From Paracyclopina nana (Eukaryota > Arthropoda > Copepoda > Cyclopoida > Cyclopettidae), in contig JAGUCH010000001.1 of the NCBI GenBank assembly GCA_019096065.1, forward strand, positions 5,828,001 through 5,892,000: DNA of 64,000 nt. The letters run 5' to 3'. Below the pieces are notes generated by a model. The model saw nothing but the letters and a program-made list of their open reading frames with translations. It did no database searches and was not told where the DNA came from. The stretch's first letter is position 1. Each line of letters starts with the position of its first letter. Position numbers and translations under genes: made by a program. Of this stretch, positions 59,001 through 64,000 are shown piece after piece.

Positions 59001-60532
59001 AACTAGGCAGAAAAATACTAATTAAGTATTGAACTGTATTGTGCTGTCAAGTAAACATCTTTCTCATCTAGTCTTAAAGGAGGAAAAAGATCGGAATTTA
59101 TGAATGCATTTTCACCGACATCACAATTGCTTTATTACACATTGCACACTAGGCCAGGGAAGCTTCATTTCGTCCGTTCTGGCCAAAATCGGAAATCAGT
59201 ATTTTTCAACTTTTTTTGCTTCAACACTTAATTTATGATCCAACTCATCCAAATTCACTCAGCAGAGACATATGAACTCAGTTCAGCTGATCATAAATGT
59301 CTGATTTTTGAGACCAAGTCAAAACTTGGAAAAAAGCAGCAAAAAAGTATGATTAAGAAAATGGTGACAAACAACCTGTTCTAAGCTGCACACCTAAAAA
59401 ATTTAAATTTCAGTATGATTTTTGATCTTGATGAAAGTATTCAAGCAATTGTAGTTGATCTTGCCTAAAAGTAATTGCCTCCAAATCGGCCTCAAAAAAG
59501 CTGTTCATTTTCTAGAACAAAATTAGAACAAAAATTACAAAATATGCTGTTATTTCTTGGATCAGCCTGGATCACCAAAATTCATGGCTTATGAGTCTCC
59601 CTGACACTCAAATACTTGATTCCAGTTGAATTTAGCTGCTACATTTTGCAACCTTGGAAGTTTTGGGAGGCCGAAAAGTCAAATTTTGCTATTATTTTGA
59701 AGCGCCATGGTAGCAGCTTCTATTTGACGGAAAAATCAAACCGGACGAAATAAAGCGTCACTGGCCCTGTGTGCATTGTTGACTGCCTTTAAAAAAAGAT
59801 GCTTTTCGTCTTATCGAGTAGTTCGTTCTTGTTTGTAAGTGTCACTCAGAAATCATTGGTTCGCTCTTGTAGGTACACCTAGTCCAGTTCCAAGATCAAG
59901 ACCTATTCCTGCCGGAGGAAGACCCAAGCCTCAACTACCCAAGAAAAATCCTCGAGCCAGAGTCATATATTCCTACCAAGCGAATGATACGGACGAAATT
60001 TGCATTTCTGAGGACGAAATCATCGAGATTTTCCTGGAAGGTAAGAAGCACTATTTACTAAGTAGTAAATTGTTCATTCACGAATGGCTGGAACGCATGT
60101 CGATCTTTTATCTTGTTGAGGCTATTAACGCAGCATAATTGTATCCGTTTATGAATAGCCTTAAAGTGTGTAATTATACGTAATCCAGGTAGTAGAAGCT
60201 ATCTAAGCCTAGACAAGAAAGTACAAGAATGTAGAGCCATGTTTTGTGCAAGGACCTAAGTGCCCTATTGTTCATCATTCTTTTTTTAAATTTCCTAGTG
60301 CCCGTTTTACCGGTTTCCATTTTTGCTCACATTCTCTGTAATTGGCGAGGGAAAAGCATTTTGAAGGAGAGTTGAAAGTGTAAAGGACATCAAAAGCGTG
60401 TAACCGGTCTCTTGAGGCTTCGTATACGTGTACAATATTTTTTCAGATCCCTCCGGATGGTGGAGAGGAAAATCGAGTAGAGGCGAGATTGGATTATTTC
60501 CAGGATCGTATGTGGAGAAAATTGCTGTCTGA
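38005..60532 (+). CDS. Myo1e/f: Long-tailed class I myosin (Myo1e/Myo1f type), complete
   Basis: Twenty-two exons: 38005-38007 (ATG only, inferred), 38294-38509, 38712-38984, 39599-39820, 39880-40057, 40430-40626, 41339-41521, 52262-52511, 52847-53034, 53303-53502, 53556-53700, 54495-54615, 55064-55150, 55211-55287, 55344-55487, 55547-55618, 57165-57259, 57318-57475, 57544-57657, 57855-58148, 59873-60040, 60447-60532. They sum to 1156 residues with consistent phases (human MYO1E about 1108). Motor domain (about 1-685): P-loop GESGAGKT, switch I NDNSSRF, switch II DIYGFE. One degenerate IQ motif (about 700-720), TH1 lipid-binding domain ([17 protein letters not shown]), Pro/Ser-rich TH2 with FLNTPDGG, and a C-terminal SH3 ([14 protein letters not shown]...GWWRGK). 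It is an actin motor linking membrane to actin in endocytosis. Intron 7 (10.7 kb) holds an antisense GPCR gene and a retrotransposon; introns 16 and 20 hold MITEs. Confidence 0.93.
41492..41497 (-). terminator. AATAAA signal of the GPCR, inside myosin exon 7
   Basis: The plus-strand TTTATT is part of the myosin codons for Gln-Ile-Phe-Ile-Glu; read on the minus strand it is AATAAA, 36 bases after the GPCR stop codon at 41533. Confidence 0.45.
41533..51286 (-). CDS. FMRFamide-receptor-like class A GPCR, split by an LTR retrotransposon in intron 2
   Basis: Exons 51122-51286, 50867-51060, 42594-42810, 41788-42519, 41533-41727 total 500 residues, phases consistent. TM1 [23 protein letters not shown]2-3 region ending in the ERY box ([13 protein letters not shown]), TM4 [21 protein letters not shown]5 [19 protein letters not shown], a ~200-residue third intracellular loop, TM6 [17 protein letters not shown] and TM7 ending [13 protein letters not shown]. 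The [24 protein letters not shown] block and the NFxIY variant of NPxxY are typical of insect FMRFamide and related neuropeptide receptors; the ligand is not provable here. The N-terminus is short with one N-glycosylation site. The gene lies wholly inside myosin intron 7 on the opposite strand. A possible extra 54-base intron in exon 4 (a multiple of three) cannot be excluded. Confidence 0.88.
43050..43337 (+). repeat. Left (5') LTR
   Basis: Starts TGTTGTATCATG and ends GGGATCCACCA. It differs from the right LTR at about position 43136 (C versus T) and in the TTTCCTGG/TTTCTTGG segment near 43258. Confidence 0.95.
43397..43540 (+). repeat. Two tandem ~70-bp repeats in the retrotransposon leader
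   Basis: A unit containing GAAGGTT, GTGAGTGGAA, CCACCCTTGGCAGCATCAC and ACAAAA is present at 43397-43464 and again at 43465-43540 with small differences, just before the gag start codon. A packaging or translation-start role is conceivable but unproven. Confidence 0.7.
43554..48350 (+). CDS. Gag-Pol polyprotein of the LTR retrotransposon, intact
   Basis: One continuous frame of 1598 residues from the first in-context ATG (43554). Gag ends in two zinc knuckles ([14 protein letters not shown] and [14 protein letters not shown], about 445-475). Then follow an aspartic protease ([11 protein letters not shown], about 623), reverse transcriptase (about 770-990; [20 protein letters not shown] in place of YxDD), RNase H (TVLTTDAS, about 1060-1180), and integrase with an HHCC-like N-terminus (HIAHPGQT...CEMCQKY) and DDE core ([20 protein letters not shown]). 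Gag and Pol share one frame, so no frameshift is needed to make Pol. The stop is TGA followed directly by CTAG. No disabling mutation was noticed. Confidence 0.94.
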   Translation: MSQDSIKSAGEEEWHTADQNVFAALQRQVKALEEAKEEAEGPEDTLLAATNSDEDTFDTSAVRANLAMTEKEIPTDLQLAIGKLSEARGARALEDLTKQIHSLNGHKSWLSRYMNAGEKLCEALEKQKDISVSEAKELQKLKQKLVDQENSIMQILNNLPDETRVTQADKVKEMFERKDALDLKALAITGRYEKANPTAISASNAPASEDRKIVKPDANLKPKTLKTGATAIQLQVFLRTWKTYVQESEIQKKSIDAQHTYSLVLFDANLSAKISAKLSAESPLFIQDENAGTPWILSMERIVVNEFQLVFPLSKRRLECFRHKSTNPSELHGTSWAAFELKCKAAEFESMDIETVMKYLYMSSLANKALRKELIKADNLAGSKATMEELKSAGNMYDVNTATEEGYENPTVKKAGPTAYRKKKAMGSNAGAEAAGSSQKKKHGGCFECGSKEHLRPNCPKAPTCQFCKKKGHGADKCFKKKGKGEGGEKKPNGNPTKAIKKFTVKLPLSFDFSSTLECKNAIACNEAIRIMKKSKDGYSLPFIFQSRIKRMEEDDGGAGVIKMAKTKSRKKKEMQQKISKAVSGLRPSCLPNATRVTSSRPTPKAKLLFCPEIGSAFSTYCLPDTGATITVVDEKVAADMGMPIYPNPETVRSVDGTEVKTSRTCEIAISRGMKVVVVTNAVVASLGDDEEVIVDWQTLEILGVVGLNINSTAIAATTMDMTLESLKLKYAEVFADKLDKTRFMKGEPMKIHLVDGDIKPMRISSTNAIPVHLKAAADKCIKDLEDADIVKKLKPGEMTDRTSRGFFVIKSDGKSVRLVTDFVQLNKYVKRPTHPFTSAFHLLKSIPAKAQWFVVGDCAQGYHQIKLEEKSSYLTTFLLPQGRFRYVRAPMGLTSSSDEWCCRSDMIMTGLNGKGVKLVDDVLIWGETEQEALHNLDVLLSNCKTYGVSLSPKKLHMGERVKFAGFMVSKNGVEPHDDNLKAIREYPRPANQSDVRSFLGLAQTLESFLPDLAHMSASLRELTKAKVQFQWLPRHEEDFNQLKKILTGPLLVKHFDVNKTTVLTTDASRLYGIGYILTQYDPKDPDRSYLITCGSKVNSAAEKNYATIELELLGIVYGCEKSSHFLHCCPKFLVKTDHKPLLGIMNKDMAEITNSRLLRHRERLLPFNFDLVYLEGKLNFIADALSRHPINFSDDHPDAEETETLKNSKISVISALSVSAQEDPAFQEIHDAARADKEYQDLIEAIQEDLHHHKKKGVAIHALKLVPQNLWGQLSVQDGMVVIDGKRVFVPKEARPFILRTLHIAHPGQTKSLATARQFYYWSGMTKDIRQSVEECEMCQKYMASLPHDEEGENMVPTAPMQSIAMDLGHHEGADYLIVVDTFSGWPWIFKMVRYTSEEIIKKLTIIFATFGYPIVMRSDNAGCFTSHEMHEFCKEHGIIATTSSPYHHESNGTAEASVKNMKRLVMKTKTLREMNAAVLEFRNLARADGKSPAKMFLGRHLRTKLPILHEMTKLEMPEPRAEKQLPNEIIPDFKVGEKVRMQNALTKLWEEFGVILEVRHSGRSYVIKNDDGVISVRNKRFLRKHKTADLDANASL
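48354..48359 (+). promoter_or_regulatory. Strong 5' splice site just after the gag-pol stop
   Basis: CTA|GTAAGT begins three bases after the TGA. Possible partners are the acceptors ending at 48389 (CAGCTTTTGCAG) and at 49211 (before ORF3). Whether it is used is unknown. Confidence 0.5.
48444..49190 (+). CDS. Retrotransposon ORF2: single-pass membrane protein with PPxY motif, env-like candidate
   Basis: The first in-frame ATG is 48444, giving 248 residues. An N-terminal acidic region of about 105 residues is followed by one membrane segment ([19 protein letters not shown]), a strongly basic stretch ([16 protein letters not shown]), and a Pro/Tyr-rich tail containing PPVY. Charge distribution predicts N-outside, C-inside. 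PPxY is the late-domain motif used by retroviral Gag to recruit NEDD4 ligases and ESCRT. There is no signal peptide and no similarity I recognise to known envelopes. It shares the frame of gag-pol, with 30 open codons and no stop between the gag-pol TGA and this ATG. Confidence 0.82.
   Translation: MYTYTQWLGTLNTPTAEEAKKDEEKLAALIAKSLVKNCPPVNCTWSEVIMGSGQSTTNSADKAKTQVVDETSHTGIRLADIDIMVPQGSSEEDKSAAEATSRDVTHWIFYGVAFCALMALLWIGLRFRKWRKKASARKRARDSLLIMHSQAANVQPPVYPQQAPAPYGCPGYASPYVTPFASTMSIAPTPHPMVYQPFPGVVQSLPNMAYGASPLGSSPTVSHPDTPPLQEEEQRRRNRLFAISYNNI
49215..49997 (+). CDS. Retrotransposon ORF3: coiled-coil, C-terminally membrane-anchored protein
   Basis: 260 residues. An acidic Pro/Asp-rich N-terminus is followed by a heptad-rich coiled coil (about 35-90: [19 protein letters not shown]...), a basic middle, and one C-terminal membrane segment ([17 protein letters not shown]) with a short tail. 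It is again in the same frame as gag-pol and ORF2, separated from ORF2 by a TAA and 8 sense codons. A strong acceptor (TTTTTCTCTGTGTTGCAG) ends three bases before the ATG, so a spliced subgenomic mRNA is likely, as for env in other gypsy-type elements. Function unknown. Confidence 0.82.
   Translation: MSEARGDRSPIDWDHPDWDPNAPVDERLIAPAPLDVATLNELDDVAKLKAELAKAKEEIYDAQYRITELEHNLAEANEEVRDLIWTKDVLRADIKHQYNGYRRMLDKIFDNIDKAMNSPGKKWKRTRIVPMTPLRVVVDAEGVRRISRPRYENAESAKRDGFLARAGKAYTRQGIMLEAELIGFGQLDKACKLDDGSEDEASVTKSEVIKILDLKRDELARVVKDDRQKYGMFVAAMVAIGVGMFIWCSNGGEVALTTLP
50236..50523 (+). repeat. Right (3') LTR
   Basis: 288 bases, same start and end as the left LTR, preceded by the polypurine tract and followed by the GTTTA duplication. 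Confidence 0.95.
50601..50758. mobile_element. 158-bp foldback MITE, copy 2
   Basis: GGGCGTTCTCATATTGGAC at 50601 is inverted at 50740-50758. It is a closer-to-perfect palindrome than the copy at 22963-23118 and aligns with it along its whole length. It lies in GPCR intron 2. Confidence 0.85.
51287..52261. other. Myosin intron 7 remainder; upstream region of the GPCR
   Basis: No coding sequence supported. It should hold the GPCR promoter on the minus strand. Confidence 0.35.
55901..56100. mobile_element. 200-bp hAT-like MITE with perfect 8-bp duplication
   Basis: TAGGGTTCTAGAAATTCC at 55901 and its inverted copy ending GAACCCTA at 56100; GTTTAGTC is duplicated at 55893-55900 and 56101-56108. 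Its left ~135 bases match, in reverse, the right end of the 7518-11544 element (11413-11544), and its right ~48 bases match that element's left end. It lies in myosin intron 16. Confidence 0.9.
58264..58877. mobile_element. 614-bp foldback element in myosin intron 20
   Basis: CACATCAACCTGAGGGCTAC at 58264 is inverted at the right end (GTAGCCCTCAGGTTGATGTG, ending 58877); AAAG flanks both sides. Long arms contain GGCCTAGCGCTTCCCATAAC and its inverse. Inner arm sequence is shared with the 10869-11404 element. Confidence 0.78.
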
Positions 60533-60612
60533 CTTTGCTATGAACTACCTATAGATGCTACACATATGCCTAACTCGATAAAAAAACACACTTCTAATGG
60601 CCTCTATTTTCA

Positions 60613-60618
60613 TTTATT
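60613..60618 (-). terminator. AATAAA signal of the PLOD-like gene
   Basis: AATAAA on the minus strand, about 11 bases after the TAG at 60629. Confidence 0.45.
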
Positions 60619-60628
60619 CTGCTGCATC

Positions 60629-63600
60629 CTATCTGTTTGTTTCAAAACCAGGACACACCATAGCTCCATATTTCATGTAGCAAAAGCTTGCGTGTGAATT
60701 CAGCTTCGTGGACAATATGTCCAGCTTACCAGATAGAACGGGCATTACCCTGTGAGTGTACGTTAAGTCACCTGGAAATATTACAATAACGCCCCTTGGA
60801 ATATCTTTCATGGTGCACGTCGATCTAAAAAGGAAAAATAACACCGGATTATCCTCATTCAGGCAATGCAAAAGAGGCATACGAACTTCCATGGAGTTTT
60901 ACGTAGGAAGTCGAAGTGGATTCCTGTATTGCTATTCTTGTTGTCTTTCACGAAATCGCATGAAGGCTGCTTATGAAGGCAACAATTTTTTGAAAAAATC
61001 ACGATTGGTAGGTCTAAGAAATTGCCTCTTCAAAGGTACTGTATATCTCGTGCTTTTCAATGCCAACATTCTGAGCCAAAATTGCTTTTTGGTAACAATG
61101 GGCAATACTCGATATCACATGGCATAAAATTCTAAGCACTTTTACTACAATCATAAGCCCGATACCGACATAGTAGAAGTGCTATCTATTATAGTGCAGC
61201 TGAATGAGCGAGCAAGCAGGGATCATATTATGCTTGAATATGAAAAACTATTTTGAATTTTATAAGTATAAGTGAGGTGCCCTTATTTAACTGATTTTCG
61301 TTGCTAGCAAGCTGACATAAAATGGTAGAAAGCTGTTGACATATTGTTCACTTCTCTGGACACTTTTGCCACTAATCGAAAATCAGTCGCAGAATTTCAA
61401 TACATCAATAAGAAGATATGTTAATTCAAGTCTGCGTTGTTCTGTAAATTCAACTGAGTTCAGCGAAATATGTTTGTGCAATTTCAACCGATTTCAAAAA
61501 GCGTATTTTGACCTTTTTTACCACGGGTCTTACGTTTTATTTTTTAAAGTATTGTTTGGAAATAATGTGCGGCTGAACAGGCCCTTTGATTCCGCTAGGT
61601 ATTTGTGGTATTACTTTTCCATATTTTATGTCGGTGCCGAAACTGTCTCAAAGTTAGTTCGACGCCAAAATTGGTTTTGACTTACCTGAACACTTCTATT
61701 CCACTTCCTTCGTATCCAATGCCAAATTGTTGCAGAGGCATCAGCAAATTCAGAGCTGTCATTGGATGACTGTAATCATATTTCGGAACATGGCCTGGAT
61801 TATACCGTCTTACAGACATATGGCCACCATTCGTTGGCAAAGTAGGTCCAACCATGAACGAGCATAGCATTGAGACGAGATAGAAATCCAAAATAGCCAT
61901 CCAATCACTTTCAAAGCTTAAATCTTTGAGTTGAAAGCTATTGTTGCGCAGCAGCAATTGGTTGGCTTCCTCTTCAAATTCATCCAAAAATCTGGCGGAA
62001 AACAAGTCCGCATAGAAGGTGTGATTACAAGTTTGGCTGGAGGCTACGAAGCTTCTTGCTTCTTTCTGGTGATTTGGGGGCAGCCTCACATAGCTTTGTA
62101 CCTGCATATAATGCTAGATTATTGGCGTATTGCATAATGCTTTTCGAGTTCCCTTACATCTGGTTTGATGTAGCGTTTCTCCCAAAGCCGATGATTTTCA
62201 AGAGCCCTAAATAGTTCAGGATTGCGCTTATTTTCTGGGAAAGCATTTAGAATCACTAGCTCCCCAGCCTCTTCATGGGTGGTGAAGAGGAATAGGGCTT
62301 CATCATAAACGCTCTTCATTTGAGATGAAAAAATATCGTCCATTTCCTCATCAGTGCGAGCCTTGCTCCAGAGGACAGGGTCAAACTTGAGCATGGTCGA
62401 ACGTCGCACCAAGTAAATATACCTCAAGGACTCAGCGCGATAAAAGCAGCACTTTATGATACGCTGGTCAAGTTTTATGGGCAAAGGGAGCTCGTGCCTG
62501 TTAAAGATTCAAGGGAACGATATTTATAGGATCCTTTACAGAAGCAGTCAAGGTGTCAGCTTACTCATTTTTTGGCTTAGCTTCCGCCAGGTATTCCAAT
62601 CTTGGAATCCAAAAGTTCTTCTCGTCTTGAAAGCTGCTTAGGTTTCGAGTGCTTCTGTGTTCGTACAACACAAAATTCTGCCCTTTCTGATGAAGAAACG
62701 AGAAACGACTTTATTTTTGCAGGTAGCTACGGAATTCAGAGGAAGGTCATCTCATATATGAATAATCACTTGCCTTGTTCCTCGTGGATTCTTCTTGAAC
62801 GAATTTCATGCTCCTCTGTTTGCCAAATGTAAAGCTATTCACATATGTATCGTTCCAACCGTGCGTGCACTTGGTTGAAGTTATTGCCATAGGATTGTTT
62901 CCATTCATCGATGGAGCAACTATGGGCAATCTTTGAGCAACTAGCTTGGATATAACTTTCTTATCATATAAAATTGCGGCAGAGTGAAGGTACAAAAAAT
63001 ATTTTGAAGCAGATTTCTTAAAGGCTTCAAGGGCACTTGCGCGGTTATAATGAGGTCCATTATCACAATTTTCTTCAATGTAAACAGATCTAAAAATGAG
63101 TGGAAAATTCTCTATGAATGGGATTGAAAAAGTATGAGTGAGCTGTAGCAGAAATAATTGAGAACTGAATATACCTGAATAGCTCATTACCTATAAAAGC
63201 CTTGTGAGTGGATTTGTCGCAGCGTTTGCCGTGGATATTTGCAATTTTGAGCTTGACAGCTAATATGAAGCATGATCTTATTTTTCGGATAGTCTTGAGC
63301 CAATAATCCTTCCAAGAACTCCTCTAGAAAGAGTGCCTTGGGTGGAATTGCCACCAAGATGAAGACTAGATCGATTTTGCCATCATCGCTTGCTTTCACT
63401 TCCAATTCGTGGCCTTGGAACAAAAGATTGGCAAAGTGATTGAACTTGTCAAACTCAAAGTCTTCTTTTTGCAAATACACCATGGATGCTGAAGAAGTGG
63501 CCACGTGCCGTCGAACAACTTGACCTTTCTTACCGCCCAGATTCGCTATAAAAAGTGATAGATGACGCAACCCTGATCTAAATCAAGTTTAAGTGAGTAG

Positions 63601-63969
63601 GATACCCTCGATTGAATTCGGATCCCAGCTTTCGGTTTCACCAAAGAAAATTCCATTGACGTCTGCCAACCCATCTGATATTTGAAGCATATCTTGAGTG
63701 TCTGATGACTTGATTAGCTTTTCCGTTAGACATTCTCTTGTCGCTATTATGTGACAGCCATGAGCCGGGTGATTTTGGTTTGTCACCATTCCGCCTAAAA
63801 TTCTGGTTGAAAATAGATCCAGGATGTTCATTGGCGTGGCATTTAAAAGTGCAGTGGCGGCGTTTAAAATTACCACCAAGCTATTTGGAGAAAGCCCCAT
63901 GATTGTAGCATTTAGCTGACTGATGCATTCGAAGCCTCGAATGAATGGTTCTGAGCACTGATTTAGGGC
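60629..63969 (-). CDS. Degenerate procollagen lysyl hydroxylase (PLOD)-like protein, 5' end outside window
   Basis: Exons: 63606-63969, 63191-63545, 62774-63089, 62565-62686, 62158-62497, 61686-62101 and a last exon from 60824 to about 60629. Phases agree throughout. The order follows PLOD proteins: a glycosyltransferase-like part (SLVVILNAATALLNATPMNI), the accessory glycosyltransferase part (DLVFILVAIPPKALFLEEFL..., YFLYLHSAAILYDKKVISKL), then the 2OG-Fe(II) dioxygenase part (FESDWMAILDFYLV, RRYNPGHVPKYDYSH, GIGYEGSGIEVF, PRGVIVIFPGDLTYTH). In active enzymes the first part carries DSYD; here it is NAAT. The dioxygenase HxD iron motif is absent (KYD), although a distal His remains. PLODs act in the ER on collagen lysines; this copy is probably non-catalytic. 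Intron 3 has a GCAAGT donor. The very C-terminus is uncertain because a GTAAGC donor may remove part of the last exon. Confidence 0.85.
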
Positions 63970-64000
63970 CTGAAAGAAAAAGTCAAGTCATAAACTCAGC

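Noticed and set aside
61336-61680. 114-codon plus-strand frame in the PLOD-like intron
   Set aside because: It lies in a bona fide intron, with no similarity or regulatory context.
1-64000. Bacterial contamination, CRISPR array or horizontally acquired bacterial operon
   Set aside because: Genes on both strands are intron-rich with animal domain architectures; no regularly spaced repeats or prokaryotic gene clusters were seen.

Overview
The window is nuclear DNA from an animal, most probably an arthropod. Genes are split by many short GT-AG introns (about 50-80 bases, T-rich before the acceptor). One promoter pairs a TATA box with a TCAGT-type initiator. The gene set is metazoan: pickpocket/ENaC channel, peroxisomal multifunctional enzyme 2, YTHDC2/Bgcn-like, UHRF1, long-tailed class I myosin, FMRFamide-receptor-like GPCR and lysyl-hydroxylase-like protein. 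Species was not identified. No tRNA, rRNA, CRISPR or bacterial gene was seen.

Layout. 1-3.9 kb: 5' exons of a DEG/ENaC channel (minus). 5.2-11.5 kb: a transposon graveyard, with two related AT-rich TA-flanked elements and a hAT-like element with 8-bp target duplication that encloses a broken Harbinger transposase and further nested elements. 14.9-16.5 kb: a small secreted protein (minus). 19.0-22.8 kb: HSD17B4-type enzyme, 739 aa, ending in a peroxisomal AKL signal. 23.8-28.9 kb: an unrecognised ~1.5-kaa acidic membrane protein with a ~40-residue repeat. 29.0-32.9 kb: a reduced YTHDC2/Bgcn-like protein (minus) with a secreted Thr/Tyr-rich protein gene nested in one intron on the plus strand. 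33.4-35.2 kb: UHRF1 without a tandem Tudor segment. 35.35-36.2 kb: a secreted PKGSF-repeat protein (minus). 38.0-60.5 kb: Myo1e/f-type myosin, 1156 aa in 22 exons. 60.6 kb to the end: a degenerate lysyl-hydroxylase-like protein (minus, 5' end outside).

The centre of the window is a nested locus. Myosin intron 7 (10.7 kb) carries an antisense GPCR gene, and GPCR intron 2 carries a complete, very young Ty3/gypsy-type LTR retrotransposon (288-bp LTRs with 2 differences, 5-bp target duplication). Its gag-pol ORF and two extra membrane-protein ORFs all lie in one reading frame separated by just two stops. The first stop sits in the UGA-CUA-G context known for stop-codon readthrough. Several cellular proteins also look like enzymes that have lost catalytic residues (Bgcn-like, PLOD-like). 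Exon coordinates were derived by hand from frame, phase and splice consensus; exon sums divide by three for every completed gene model.
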